Shown one piece after another: positions 10,324-20,962 of a stretch of DNA of 64,000 bases. Both the position numbers and the translations under genes were made by a program. The notes beneath the pieces were generated by a model. It was given only the letters and a program-made list of their open reading frames with translations. It was not told where the DNA came from and did no database searches. Where the stretch lies: the NCBI GenBank assembly GCA_019973155.2, contig BPQB01000003.1, positions 806,001-870,000 of the forward strand, read 5' to 3'. Origin of the DNA: Phanerochaete sordida (Eukaryota; Basidiomycota; Agaricomycetes; Polyporales; Phanerochaetaceae). Every line of letters begins with the position of its first letter. Position 1 is the stretch's first letter.

Positions 10324-13137
10324 CTAGAATGCCTCAGCAGCCCCAACAACGTCAAACTCCAGTCCCAGTGCCCTGAGATATCCTCTTTCTTCTTCGCGGT
10401 CCGCCAGCTCGACCTCCATCGTGTCATCCATAGGCGCTCCAGAAGCAGGACTGTCGCGCGCGACATCCCCGTCAAGGTTGTCCATATGGATGGCATGGAT
10501 GGGTACGTCGATGGAGTCCGGGGAAATCAATAAATCGGCATTCGTGGTGGTCGTAGTTGCCGAGTGGGTAGGGTCGGGGATATGTGCAAAGCTCATGGTG
10601 TCCAAGACCAGGTCCGGGTCGTAGTCCGCGCATCCAGGCGTACCGACGCGCTGCTGTTGTTGCCACTGCCGCAAGTATTCTGCCTTTTTCTGAGGCGATA
10701 GGCCTTTAAGAAGCGTGTTCAGCGCCATCCCAGGGCGAGTGTGAGCACCGCGGAGGTTCTTGGGCAGATCAGGCACAGGAGGAGCCGGGGAGCTGACCGT
10801 TTTAGAAGCTCGCTTCGTGAAAGAGAATCCACGATACCGCCGCTTCGACGGGCTGCGAGAGTGACTGTTCTTCCTATCGCTCGTGTCCTTCGAGTCTTTT
10901 GATGGGCGGAAGTTCGATGTGGCACTACGCCTGCGCATGCTGCTGGGGGAGGTGTGGACGAAATCGCTAGTGCTGCAGTCAATAAGCTCGTAGCCGTCAA
11001 GGGTTGCTTCTCGAGAGGTCGCTGAAGTAGTTGCCTGGCGCTGATGGCCGTCTCTGCCTTCCTCGCTGGAGAGCGAAACACTGCTTCCTACAATGCGTCC
11101 ACGCTCGCGACTCAGAGATGCTGCGTACTCTGTCCTGCCATGCCCGGCTTGTAGACGGCGAGGGTATTCATTGCCGACAAGGGGTTTGTTTGGGATGGGC
11201 GGATGAGGGAGAATCGTGCTCCTCAGCAGGTCGAGGCGAGACCCGCTTGGCCCAGTCATAGCAGGTGACGATTTGCTGCGTATGCGTTGGGGGCTTTCTG
11301 GTGGAGCAAGGCTGGGCACAGTGTCCGACACTTTGGCGCCTGGAGACGGAGGCATATTGAGTCCAGAGGACCGGGACCGTGGCCGTCTAGAGATCCATGG
11401 CGCTGAGCTAGGCTGCGAGCTGTCGTTTCCGGGGAGCAGCTGCCTGAAAGAGGGACCAGGGTCCATGGCAAGGAAGGACGTTGGGCGCAAAGGTTGGGGT
11501 CGGGAGACACGGCTCTCCAATAAATGAACCGGCATGGACTTGCGGCGCTGGTTGCGTGGCATCTTCTCCTTGCTCGAGGGCTTGCTCTTCGGAGCCGGGA
11601 TGGGGTGCTCCTGGCACACCACACTTACTCATGAAACGGGAAAACGACAGAGCAGATCAACTCACCGACTTGTATTCGATAGCGGTCACAGCGGTAGTGG
11701 TCGTAACTCCGATCCCAGAACTCGGCTGTCTCGTCTTCTTCCCGAAAGCCTTCTTAATTTTTGCGCCAAACGCCTTGAACTTGGCGAACGGGCTCGCCTT
11801 AAGGGCTTGATCGTCCATGGGTAGCGCACCTGCGATAACGGTGGATACACGTTTGGCGTGGCGGGGTCTTGAGCTGGACGGTGACGGGACATAGCGGTCC
11901 TTCTTGGGCTGTCGTACTTCGACATCCCTTCTCTGCTGATATATGCATTCGTGTCCGTCTTCCAAGTCGAGGGTCTCCGCAGATGCGTCAAGAGAAGGCG
12001 ATGACTGCTGTCTATGTCCAAGACCTCTGGCGGCAAGAGAGAAATCATGGTTGAAGGAGCCCATGGCGAAGTCGGACACGAAAGATGTCGGGATGGAGCG
12101 AGCTGAGTCTGTGTCGGGAATGTGGGCAGACATAGCGAAAGCATCCATGTCCGCAGCGCTTGGTGCGAGTTCTTGGGCCGTTCGACGTGTTCGAGAAGAC
12201 CTGGAGTTTGGACTCAGACCGAGGCCAAGGGAGCCGTGTCCCTCGTCAGAGGGCAGGACGGGAGAGTCCGCATTGGACCGCGGGACCGAGGGCCTCGAAG
12301 CTGTGGACTCGTGCGTGCCTTGATAGTCGTCGTCAAAAATTGGAAAGAAGCTCTGTGCGAAGTCTGTCGACAAGGGAATGGGGGGAAGCTCGGGAGAGAC
12401 CAGGTTCGAGGAAGTCGAAGCCGAGGAGAAGTGTTGCTGGACTATCTCTTGGGAGCCAATGCGAGAGAATTGTTCGGATGTGCTGAAGTACGAGGCCATC
12501 GAGTCGGGGGAAAGGGCGGGCGACTCTGCCGGAACGCTGCGCGGAAGACGCATCGGAGGGGAGATAGCAGCTGAGCCAGGGTTCGCCCCAACGTGCAAAT
12601 CTCTGTCGAGATACGAGTCTTCTTCGAAAAGCGGATCGACATGATGATAGGACCGTGCTCTCGGTTGATGCAATAGGCTGCGCCAAGATGACGGGCATGG
12701 TTTGGAGACGGGTGAAAGCGATTCGACTGGAGACAGCGTCTCTGGCGTATTTAGGGTGGACGATGCGGAGTTAGACTGCGTTTACGTGGTCAGCACATAG
12801 GCGAAGTCAACAGAGATGTATAGATGCGACGTACGGTCCCTTCTGCGAAAGAGGAAACGTATGAACTCGCGGACATGCTGGGCGTCACTAATGCCGGTGG
12901 TGTCACTGTCGGACGCGAGTTGAGGGACTCGGACAGACGGCGGTGAAAATCGGTGACATAGTCGAGATTCGAGAGGGGCTGCCTGTCAAAGCGGCTTTGA
13001 ACGAGCGGGCGAGCGGGAGTATCTGGTATGATTGTCATGTCATGCGTTGAGCCATCCGGCCAAGCCCCAGGGAAAGACGGCGTGGACGACTTGCGGTCGG
13101 GGCGCCGCCAGCGCAGCGGGGAACTGGCGAAGGACAT
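10324..13137 (-). CDS. Large serine-rich disordered protein, unknown function
   Basis: I do not recognise this protein. Three exons join cleanly in phase 0: 12835-13137, 11666-12775 and 10324-11610, giving 899 residues. It starts MSFASSPLRWRRPDRKS and ends EFDVVGAAEAF. The sequence is rich in Ser, Pro and Arg and low in complexity through most of its length. It has a basic patch (FAKFKAFGAKIKKAFGKKTR) and an Arg/Ser/Lys stretch (SRSPSKRRYRGFSFTKRA), with no transmembrane segment or catalytic motif. Conserved-looking pockets are NTLLKGLSPQKKAEYLRQWQ near the C-terminus and the FGAKIKKAFG amphipathic stretch. A cortical or signalling scaffold role would be a guess. Confidence 0.75.
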
Positions 13138-13468
13138 CGTGGCAGTCTGAGAACAAGACGAGAGTCGCTCGTCGTCGCGTCCGACGACGACCGGCTTCGA
13201 TTAGCGTTCGCTGAACCTTCAGAGCATCCTACCTTCCTTTCCGAGACAAGCGCGGTAGCCGCCAGAGAAGCGAGACAAAGCCTGGAGAGCAGCGAGCTTC
13301 TGGGGTATAATCGTCAACGATTCCATTTGCAAGAACGATTAGTAGCTGCGCGGGTGGACATTATGGGAGTACTATGGTCTTCGTCGCCGAGAACGCGGTG
13401 CGGGAAGGGTGACTCTAAAACTCATCTAGCACATGCAAAGCCCCAGAGACGCCAAAGTTCACAGCTTT
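13138..13468. other. Intergenic region between two minus-strand genes
   Basis: 331 nt holding the promoter of the disordered-protein gene and the 3' end of the aminotransferase gene. No ORF or RNA gene is supported. Confidence 0.5.
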
Positions 13469-15072
13469 TTAGAGAGTGCCCTTCACAACCTTGCTGACGC
13501 TCTCGGAGAAGTAGTCAATGTTGTGCGCGTTGAGGCCAGCCATGGAGATACGACCGTCGGCAGTCAAGTAGATGTGCGCCTTCTCCGCAAGGGTCTTCGT
13601 CTGAGGCTGGGTGAGACCGGTGAAGCTGTGCATAGTGTGTGATGAGACGACGTTGAGACATAACAGTGTACTACTCACCTGAACATGCCGATCTGGCTCT
13701 TGATGTGGCCCCACTCGCCAGGAGTGCCCTGGGCAACGAGGTTGTCGTAAAGACGATCACGCATGCTAATGATGCGGTTGGCCATGTGCTTGACCTCGCC
13801 CTCCCACTCTTGGTAAAGCTCGGGCTTGTTCAGGATGGTGGCCGCGATGCGAGCACCGTGGAGGGGCGGGTTGGAGTACATGGGACGGACGACGATCTTG
13901 AGCTGGGACTCGACGCGCGCCTTCTCCTCGGGATCGGCGGTAATGAGAGAGAAAGCGCCAACACGCTCGCCGTAGAGACCCATGTTCTTTGCGAACGACT
14001 GGGAGAGTACGACCTGGTGGCCTTCCGAGACGAAGTGACGCACAGCGAAGGCATCGCGGGTGAAGTCACCGGACGCGAAGCCCTGGTAGGCCATGTCGAA
14101 GAAGGGGAAGAGCTGCTTCTCCTTCACGAGGTCGGAGATCTCCTTCCATTGCTTGGGCGTGGGGTCAACACCGGTCGGGTTGTGCGCGCAAGCGTGGAAC
14201 AGAACGATCGACTTCTCAGGCATGCTCTACAGACGCGTTCATCAGCGACCAGGTTGGCAACTGTGAACTTGCGACGGGTACCTTGAGGTCGTCCTTCAGA
14301 CCAGCGAAGTCAAGGCCGACCGTCTTCTTGTCGAAATAGCGGTATTGTTTGACCTCGAGGCCGGAGTCGCGGAAAATGGGGGTGTGGTTGCCCCATGAGG
14401 GAGTTGGGAGGTAGATGGTCTTCGTGTGGGGGTAGAAGCGACCAAGGAACGCACCACCAATGCGGAGAGCACCAGTTCCAGAGATAGCTTGCGTGACGGC
14501 AACCTGCAGACGAAGGTGAGGGACAGGTAACCAATGGCATATAGGCTACCTACGGAGTTGCCTGCAATGGGGGCGCTTTCGCCACCGTATGCGAGCTTTA
14601 CGGCTGCCTTGGTGAACTCTGCGAGACCAGTGATGGGGAGGTACTCCTTGTCAGGCTGAGACGATTCGATGATCTGCTCGGCCTTCTTGACAGAGTTGAG
14701 CACGTAGGGTTTACCATTCTCGTCACGGTAAGCACCGACACCGAGGTTGATCTTGCGGGGGTCCTTGTCGGCCTTGAAAGCCTCGGTCACGCCTAAGAAC
14801 GCGTCAGTGGGAGGCCGTGGTGTGTTCTGGGCAAGTCAAGCAAGGTGCAGCCTGGGGCCGCGACCGGGCCGCGACCTGTGCAGCCATTTGAATGGACGGG
14901 GAGGTTCTTGACTTCCACCTTGCCGACGTTCCCAAAGGCAGCGAGAAGAACGGGACGCACCGAGAATAGGATCCGGAGGGCCAGCGGGAACGGCGGCCCA
15001 GGTAGAGAGAGCCGCGGCGCGGCGGAGGCTCTTGGGAGCAGTGCGAGTGAGGGGACGAGAGATGGCCTGCAT
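13469..15072 (-). CDS. AAT1: Aspartate aminotransferase, mitochondrial
   Basis: PLP-dependent enzyme interconverting aspartate and 2-oxoglutarate with oxaloacetate and glutamate, feeding the malate-aspartate shuttle. The ATG at 15072 begins a presequence-like N-terminus ([20 protein letters not shown]), then [14 protein letters not shown] joined across a long first intron to [19 protein letters not shown]. Active-site features are [13 protein letters not shown] and the Schiff-base lysine in [19 protein letters not shown]. The substrate-binding Arg region near [13 protein letters not shown] is also present. The gene has five exons and about 425 residues, normal for the family, and ends [10 protein letters not shown] with TAA at 13469-13471. 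The presequence is inferred from its basic, acid-free composition. Confidence 0.93.
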
Positions 15073-15120
15073 GCTGTGTCTCGGGTTGTCAAGGAATGAA
15101 CGAAAAGGATGAAGAAAGTC

Positions 15121-15127
15121 TTTTATA
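15121..15127 (-). promoter_or_regulatory. TATA box of the aspartate aminotransferase gene
   Basis: Read on the minus strand this is TATAAAA, 49 nt upstream of the ATG at 15072. It lies in the 254-nt divergent region shared with the aspartyl-tRNA synthetase gene. Confidence 0.5.
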
Positions 15128-15326
15128 CGCTGCCAGGTGGTAGACCAAGGCTATAGACCGGGCGAGTCACACCGAGCCGTTCCGCCAGTTGATGCTCTAC
15201 GCCCCAGACCCCCTGGGGTTAGGGTCAAAGATCTGCGATCGGATGGAGGGAACTGGCCAGCTCCCGATACAAAGTCTCTGCGAGTCAGGCTTGCGCAGTG
15301 CTACCTTGACTCTTACCCACTCCACC

Positions 15327-17369
15327 ATGGCCGACTCTGAGGAAACCAAAGTCGCTGCTAATGCACCCGAGACGTACGCACCACAGTAGGGTGTCTAGCC
15401 ATCGTTCACGCGCTCATACACTTCGCTTTTCCTCCAGGACCTCCGAAGTCCCTGCCGAGGGCTCAGAGAAAGGTCCCTCGAAGAACGAGCTGAAGAAACG
15501 CGCAAAGGAGGCCGAGAAGGCCAAGAAGGCCGCCGAGAAAGCTGCAAAGCAGAAAGAGCTCGAGGCTCAGAAGGCAGCTGCCGATGAGGTACGATGTCGG
15601 TCTCCGGATTTGCAGTCCTTCGTTAATCGACTACTATAGGATTATGCTGCCGCGAACTATGGCAAGGAGCCCCTCAACCAGTCGCAGTCGCGTCCTCGCC
15701 GTGAACGCGTACAAATCAAGTCCCTTAACCCCAACTTGGACGGCCAGACCGTCCTTCTCCGTGCCCGAGTGCAGACGTCCCGTGCACAGGGCAACAAGAT
15801 GGTCTTCCTGAACCTGCGCCAGCGCACTGACTCGGTCCAGGCGCTTCTGATAGTGACTCCGGAGAAGGTCAGCAAGCAAATGGTGAAATGGACGGCTGGT
15901 ATCCAGGACGAGAGCATTGTATTGGTCGAGGGTATCGTCAAGAAGAGCCCGGAGATCATTAAGAGCGCGACGGTCGGCGACGTGGAGCTTCTGATCTCCA
16001 AGGTCAGTGTATACCATGCTGTCCTGTGAGGTCTACTGAAGTGTCAATCAGATCTACCTCGTCTCGGGCCTGGACGGTCGTCTGCCGTTCAGTGTCGAAG
16101 ACGCTAACCGACCCGAGACTGAGATCTCCTCGAACGAGGAGGTACAGTACAAGCGTGTTCTTCTCGACACGCGTCTGGACAACCGTATCATCGACCTCCG
16201 AGTGCGTCGCATCGCAGAAGCGAAAGCTCATTAGCTCACCGACATTTCGCAGACACAAACCAACCAGGCTGTATTCACGCTGCAGCACGCCATCGGCCAC
16301 CTTTTCCGGAGCTTCCTCGACTCTAAGGGGTTCATCGAGATCCACAGCCCTAAGCTCCAGGGTGCCGCGACAGAGTCTGGCGCGTCTGTCTTCAAGGTCA
16401 ACTACTTCAAGGGTACGCATATGCTACCAATGCCAGCTTTTCTCCGTGATTAACGCGTCCGCACGTAGGCAATGCCTTCCTTGCTCAATCTCCACAGCTC
16501 GCTAAGCAGATGGCGATCGCAGCGGACTTTGAGCGTGTTTACGAGATTGGCCCTGTTTTCCGCGCGGAGAACTCGAACACCCACCGCCACATGACTGAGT
16601 TCATTGGTCTCGATTTGGAGATGGCCATAGAGGAGCACTACCATGAGGTTATGGAACTGCTTGACGACCTCTTCAAGCACATGTTCCGTGGTCTGCGCGA
16701 ACAATACAAGAACGAAATTGATGTCGTTGGCAAAGCGTTCCCTGCCGAGGAGTTCAAGTGGCGCGACGGACCGGAAGGTACTCTGAGGCTGACTTTCAGG
16801 GAAGCCGTCGACATCCTCGTCGAGGATGGTGTGCCGAGAGAGGCGTTGGAAGATATCGAGTGAGTAATCTTGTTTACCTCTTCGGTCGTCAAGACTCGAA
16901 CTAATTCCATTATTCAGCACTGAGAACGAGAAGCGCCTCGGCCGCCTCGTCAAGGCAAAGTACGACACTGACTACTTCATCATCGACAAGTTCCCGATGG
17001 GCCTCCGCCCCTTCTACACCATGCCCGACCCTGAAGACCCGGTATGTTGTTCCGGAACCATGCGCACGATTTTCACTCACTCTGGTCCTGCAGACGCTGT
17101 CGAACTCGTACGATTTCTTCATGCGTGGCGAGGAAATTTTGTCCGGCGCGCAGCGTATTCATGACCCGGCCCTCCTCGTCGAGAAGATGAAGGAGAAGGG
17201 CATCGACCCCGCGTCGATGGACTCCTACGTCAACGCCTTCAGGATGGGATGCCCGCCGCACGGTGGTGGAGGTATCGGTCTCGAGCGTGTCCTGATGCTG
17301 TTCCTGAAGTTGAACAACATCCGTCGCGCGTCGCTGTTCCCCAGAGACCCCAAGCGCCTCGAACCCTAG
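15327..17369 (+). CDS. DPS1: Aspartyl-tRNA synthetase, cytosolic
   Basis: Class II synthetase charging tRNA-Asp. The ATG at 15327 gives [17 protein letters not shown] lysine-rich helical extension typical of eukaryotic cytosolic enzymes follows ([20 protein letters not shown]). The OB-fold anticodon-binding domain contains [19 protein letters not shown]. Class II motif 1 is near [15 protein letters not shown]. Motif 2 contains [21 protein letters not shown], interrupted by no intron. Motif 3 is [20 protein letters not shown], and the C-terminus is [15 protein letters not shown]. There are about eight introns and about 555 residues. It is divergent from the aspartate aminotransferase gene with 254 nt between starts, so two aspartate-using proteins share a promoter region. 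Confidence 0.95.
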
Positions 17370-17693
17370 ACGCACCGTCTAGATGCGCATTCAAAGTCGG
17401 CCTGACATGTAAACATATCACAGCCCAAACTGTAGCCAATATATTCTGTGCTTGCCTTAGGTCAGCCTCCTCGCCGTCAGCCACGAATGCCAGATCGACT
17501 TCTCGGCCGTTTTGGAACGACTCCTCAGGCTCACTCTACACCTCCATCTCGCGCAGCTCAGGCGCGACCGTGTTCCCGCCTCACCCTATACCCACTAGTC
17601 CGACCCATGCCGCTCTTTGCCCGCGAATCTACGCAACACTGTCCTTTCATCCTCCCCTTCTGTGAATCCACCATTGGCCCAGGCCCCGCGATC
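17370..17693. other. Short intergenic region
   Basis: 324 nt holding the 3' end of the synthetase gene and the promoter/leader of the next gene. An upstream in-frame extension of the next ORF runs through it without a stop, but it has no conserved character and I treat it as leader. Confidence 0.45.
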
Positions 17694-18155
17694 ATGAACG
17701 CCGCCACCGCGAAGGAGAGCATCCAGTACAACGACCCCTCCCTGCGCGACCCGAACGCCGCGCTCGACAAGTACGCGCACCGCATCGCGCCCGAGATGAT
17801 CCTCGGCATCGTCTTCGTCGCGCTCCTCGTCTGCTTCGCGCTCGCGCTCTGGGTCATCCTCGACAAGAGCGTCCGCGCGCGGCTCCGGCGCGTCGTCGCG
17901 TGCGGGCGGCGGAAGGGGGCTGGCGTGGCGCACTCGCCTGAGGCGCAGCCGAGCATGTCGAGGGCGAGCACGGCGACGGCGGCGGGCGACCTCGAGAGTG
18001 CGGTGACGCCGATGAAGTTGGCGCCACATCGTCCACGGGTCAGCCGCATGCCGAGTCCGCTTCGACAAGACTCGTCGAGGGAGACGAAGAGCGGGCAGTC
18101 GGCTCAGCTGCCGCTGGCTCAGCTACCATCTGCTCCGCTGCTTCCTTCGTTGTAG
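17694..18155 (+). CDS. Small single-pass membrane protein, unknown function
   Basis: A single-exon gene of 153 residues that I do not recognise. The chosen ATG at 17694 gives MNAATAKESIQYNDPSLRDP. One hydrophobic segment (MILGIVFVALLVCFALALWV) lies at about residues 39-58. A basic stop-transfer stretch (RARLRRVVACGRRK) follows, then a Ser/Pro/Arg-rich tail. In-frame ATGs further upstream exist, including MPLFARES, but the region between them is not conserved in character. The short luminal head and basic cytosolic side fit a tail-out single-pass topology. Function is unknown. Confidence 0.55.
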   Translation: MNAATAKESIQYNDPSLRDPNAALDKYAHRIAPEMILGIVFVALLVCFALALWVILDKSVRARLRRVVACGRRKGAGVAHSPEAQPSMSRASTATAAGDLESAVTPMKLAPHRPRVSRMPSPLRQDSSRETKSGQSAQLPLAQLPSAPLLPSL

Positions 18156-18510
18156 TCACTCGTTGGTCGAAACCCTGCATGTCTCCGTCTGTTACTATAC
18201 CCATTCTCGCACTCGCACTGCATGTACGCATGTTTCACAAGCCCGCAATCCAGCCTTGTCCGGTCATGGAATACATTTCGCTCTGAAGATTGAGTAAATA
18301 TGGCTGCAGCAAAAAGGAAGGTGTAAATATGAAAAGCGACATGGGGAGAGTGGTGTGCGTAACGTACTACAGTGACAGTAATTCCGAGCCGGCAAAGTCC
18401 ATACTACGCGCTATATAGAAATACATACACACAGTATAATGAAAGCAAATCGTCATGCCTCCGCTCCACTCTGAGTGCGACAACTCGACGTACCAGGGCC
18501 AGGATACATG
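18156..18510. other. Convergent 3' intergenic region
   Basis: 355 nt between the stops of the small membrane protein and the SPRY protein. It is AT-richer than its surroundings, as expected for 3' UTRs. No gene is supported. Confidence 0.5.
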
Positions 18511-20490
18511 TTATGAGCGCGCGCTACGGTCGCGACGACGGCTTCGCCGCTCAGAACGTGAGCTGAGAGAAGGCCCGATGATGTTCGAGGGCAGCGTGCC
18601 GCGCTCCAACGCCTGGGCAATGATCTCGGCGGGAAGGTCGAGCTGCACGCCATCCTGGTAGGCATAGGCATCCAAGGGCGAGTACGCGGGGGGCTCGCGG
18701 TCTGGGATGTCTGCAGCACTGAGAGCTGGAGGGTTGGAAGACGCGAACGCCTGCAGATGTATGTCTCGGACATCCGGAGTGGGCGGGTCGGGGCTCATCG
18801 GGGATTCGGGAGGTGGGTGAACTTGGATGGCGAGTTCGGAACCTGAACATGACGAGCGCGAGCCCGTCCGCGCATGAGTGAACGTGAACGGTTGGCGGCG
18901 AGGCGTATTGAACAAATTCGCACCTGGCGCGCGACGCGGTAGTGGCGAATGCGACCGCGACCCAGAGGACTCGCGAGAGGACGACCGAGATCTGACCGAC
19001 TCGTCACCCTGGGTAGGAGAAACAGGGATGTTCGAGTTCAGTGCAGTGTGGAAAGGCAGGTCTGTCGGTGATATATATCTGCGCGCAGTGGATGGTCCAG
19101 GCCCTGAGGCCGTGATAGTCCCGTCCGACTCTTCGTCGATAGGCGTAATTGGCGGCGGAGGGGTATCAGGAGGGGTGGGAGACACGACTGGGGTTGCAGA
19201 AAGCGGGGAAGACGCCAATGGAGCTGCTGTTGACAACGCGCTCCGAGCTCTCCGTGAACGATGTGAACGACGAGACCGGGAAGATGCACCGGCCGGTGAG
19301 CCCACAGTACTGGGCAGAGGCGTCACCTCCCCACCAGCAGCAAGGAGAATGCTGCCCCGTTCACTACCGTATGGCGGAGGAGGTGCGAGAGTACCGGCGC
19401 TCGGCGCCAGGCCCCATTTCTTCACATTCGCCTCGATGAAGACGAAGCCCGACTGCCCGAAGTTGACGTGGACACTGCACGGTCCGTCGGCGCCCACAGT
19501 GGGAAACAAGTTGTATGTGTTGAAGCCGACGTAGGCATCCTCAAGTTTGCGACCGTTCTTGGTGAAGAATACCGTGCCCGTGCGAGGTCTGTATCCAACC
19601 CCGAGTACGTCACCTTCCTTCAACGCCGGGCCACAAGTGGCCGCGGTGAAGGGCCAGTTATGAGACTTGTCTCCGTTGGAGTGGTAGCCGACCGAATATC
19701 TGCTGAGTCCTGGGAGACGGAACGACGGATATGGCTTTGTGGCAAGACCGACGGCAGCGTTGGTCGTCGTGGGAAGATCGAACATCTTGACCTCCCAGTA
19801 ATACACCTCGTTCAACTTGGGCAGGGGTAGGTTGGACTGGACAGAGGTGGATGACGAGGGGTCCGGCAGGAAAGTTATTTCCGTCCGGGCGTGGACCAAC
19901 ATTGAGTTGAGAGCCTCGAAGTCCGGTTCGAATGACCACGCTGAGACGCCCTTCTCCTGTATCGACAGGAACTGGGACAGCGTAATGTCTGTTGGCTGCG
20001 AGTTGGGAGGGTATTGCAGCTGGTATTCTGCGCGTAAAAGACGTGTTAGGCTAGTGCTGAATGCGAGAGTGTGCTGCATACGTTTTGCCCTTTGGTACAT
20101 CCGCCTTTCATTCTCATCCACGCTCTCGAGCCAGCGAGACTCTACACCCTCGAAGCCACCCTCGCCTTCCACCAGGTCCTCTCTGCTCATATCTATGGGC
20201 CCGTCATGGTCCCGGAGCATGATACCGCGACGTCGCCTGAGTATGATAACGCATACGAGGAACAGCAGGAGCAGGAAGAAGAATGTGGAGAGCACGATAA
20301 GGAGTGGAAGGAGGATGTAGAATACATCGCGCGGCGGTGTTGGTTGTGGATTGAGGTCGTCAGAGCGGCCATCTGCTGGCGGGAGGATGGAGAGCAAGGC
20401 GTTGGAGAGCTTGCGGAGGTTCGTGAGCGTACGGGCGTCGGGCGGGTCGTCCCATGTGTTGTAGACGTCTAGGACCTCCTCCGCTGACAT
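18511..20490 (-). CDS. Ssh4/Ear1-like SPRY membrane protein (Rsp5 adaptor)
   Basis: Membrane-anchored SPRY protein resembling yeast Ssh4/Ear1, which bring the ubiquitin ligase Rsp5 to cargo at endosomes and vacuole. One transmembrane helix lies near residues 57-80 (LLPLLIVLSTFFFLLLLFLV), followed by RRRR. A linker leads to the SPRY core: YYWEVKMFDLP, AAVGLATKPYPSFRLPG, YSVGYHSNGDKSHNW, GDVLGVGYRP and TVFFTKNGRKLEDAYVG. PY motifs for WW-domain binding are visible (PPPYG after the SPRY domain, PPAYS near the C-terminus). A 54-nt intron at 20028-20081 has no stop and keeps frame. Its removal turns AKRMQHT...AEYQLQY into AKQYQLQY, which reads better for the family. The mature protein would then be about 641 residues. 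Confidence 0.8.
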   Translation of the reverse strand: MSAEEVLDVYNTWDDPPDARTLTNLRKLSNALLSILPPADGRSDDLNPQPTPPRDVFYILLPLLIVLSTFFFLLLLFLVCVIILRRRRGIMLRDHDGPIDMSREDLVEGEGGFEGVESRWLESVDENERRMYQRAKRMQHTLAFSTSLTRLLRAEYQLQYPPNSQPTDITLSQFLSIQEKGVSAWSFEPDFEALNSMLVHARTEITFLPDPSSSTSVQSNLPLPKLNEVYYWEVKMFDLPTTTNAAVGLATKPYPSFRLPGLSRYSVGYHSNGDKSHNWPFTAATCGPALKEGDVLGVGYRPRTGTVFFTKNGRKLEDAYVGFNTYNLFPTVGADGPCSVHVNFGQSGFVFIEANVKKWGLAPSAGTLAPPPPYGSERGSILLAAGGEVTPLPSTVGSPAGASSRSRRSHRSRRARSALSTAAPLASSPLSATPVVSPTPPDTPPPPITPIDEESDGTITASGPGPSTARRYISPTDLPFHTALNSNIPVSPTQGDESVRSRSSSRESSGSRSHSPLPRRAPGANLFNTPRRQPFTFTHARTGSRSSCSGSELAIQVHPPPESPMSPDPPTPDVRDIHLQAFASSNPPALSAADIPDREPPAYSPLDAYAYQDGVQLDLPAEIIAQALERGTLPSNIIGPSLSSRSERRSRRRDRSARS

Positions 20491-20962
20491 CGCCGTGATG
20501 AGAGAAGAAAATCAAGAGAGATCCAATGTAGAGTACAGAAAGAAAGCACTGTGGAGAGCGAGATGAAGGAAGGAGAAAGCGTGAGTGGGGTAATCGCAGA
20601 AACGCAGCCTGCCAGAGCGGCTGGCCAGAGGTAAGCCAGTGCCTTTCATCAGGGCCTCCCACGGCAACGTCCGGCAGCGTCTCGCCTCACTCAGCATTCG
20701 GTGCTCCTCGCTCGCCACCCTCGCCCGCGAATCCTCGACGGCGGTGCGGCCATGGGCACAGCATCCTTGTACTCTGCACAACCAACAGACATCTGCCTCC
20801 AGCACGTCCTCGCGACTGCCAGTGCCCGCAGGGACACACGGATCCTTACGTAACCACCACGCCTGCCCAAAGCAGACTGCTCCCGTGGCTCGCGGCCAAG
20901 CGCCGTGTGCTGCTACAACACCGTCCACCGCGAGGCCCTCTGCATGCCTGCTGCTCCTCCCC
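20491..20962. other. Divergent promoter region, SPRY gene and SNF4
   Basis: 472 nt between two divergent starts. An open frame enters the SNF4 coding frame from upstream, but the first credible ATG is at 20963. No other gene is supported. Confidence 0.5.
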
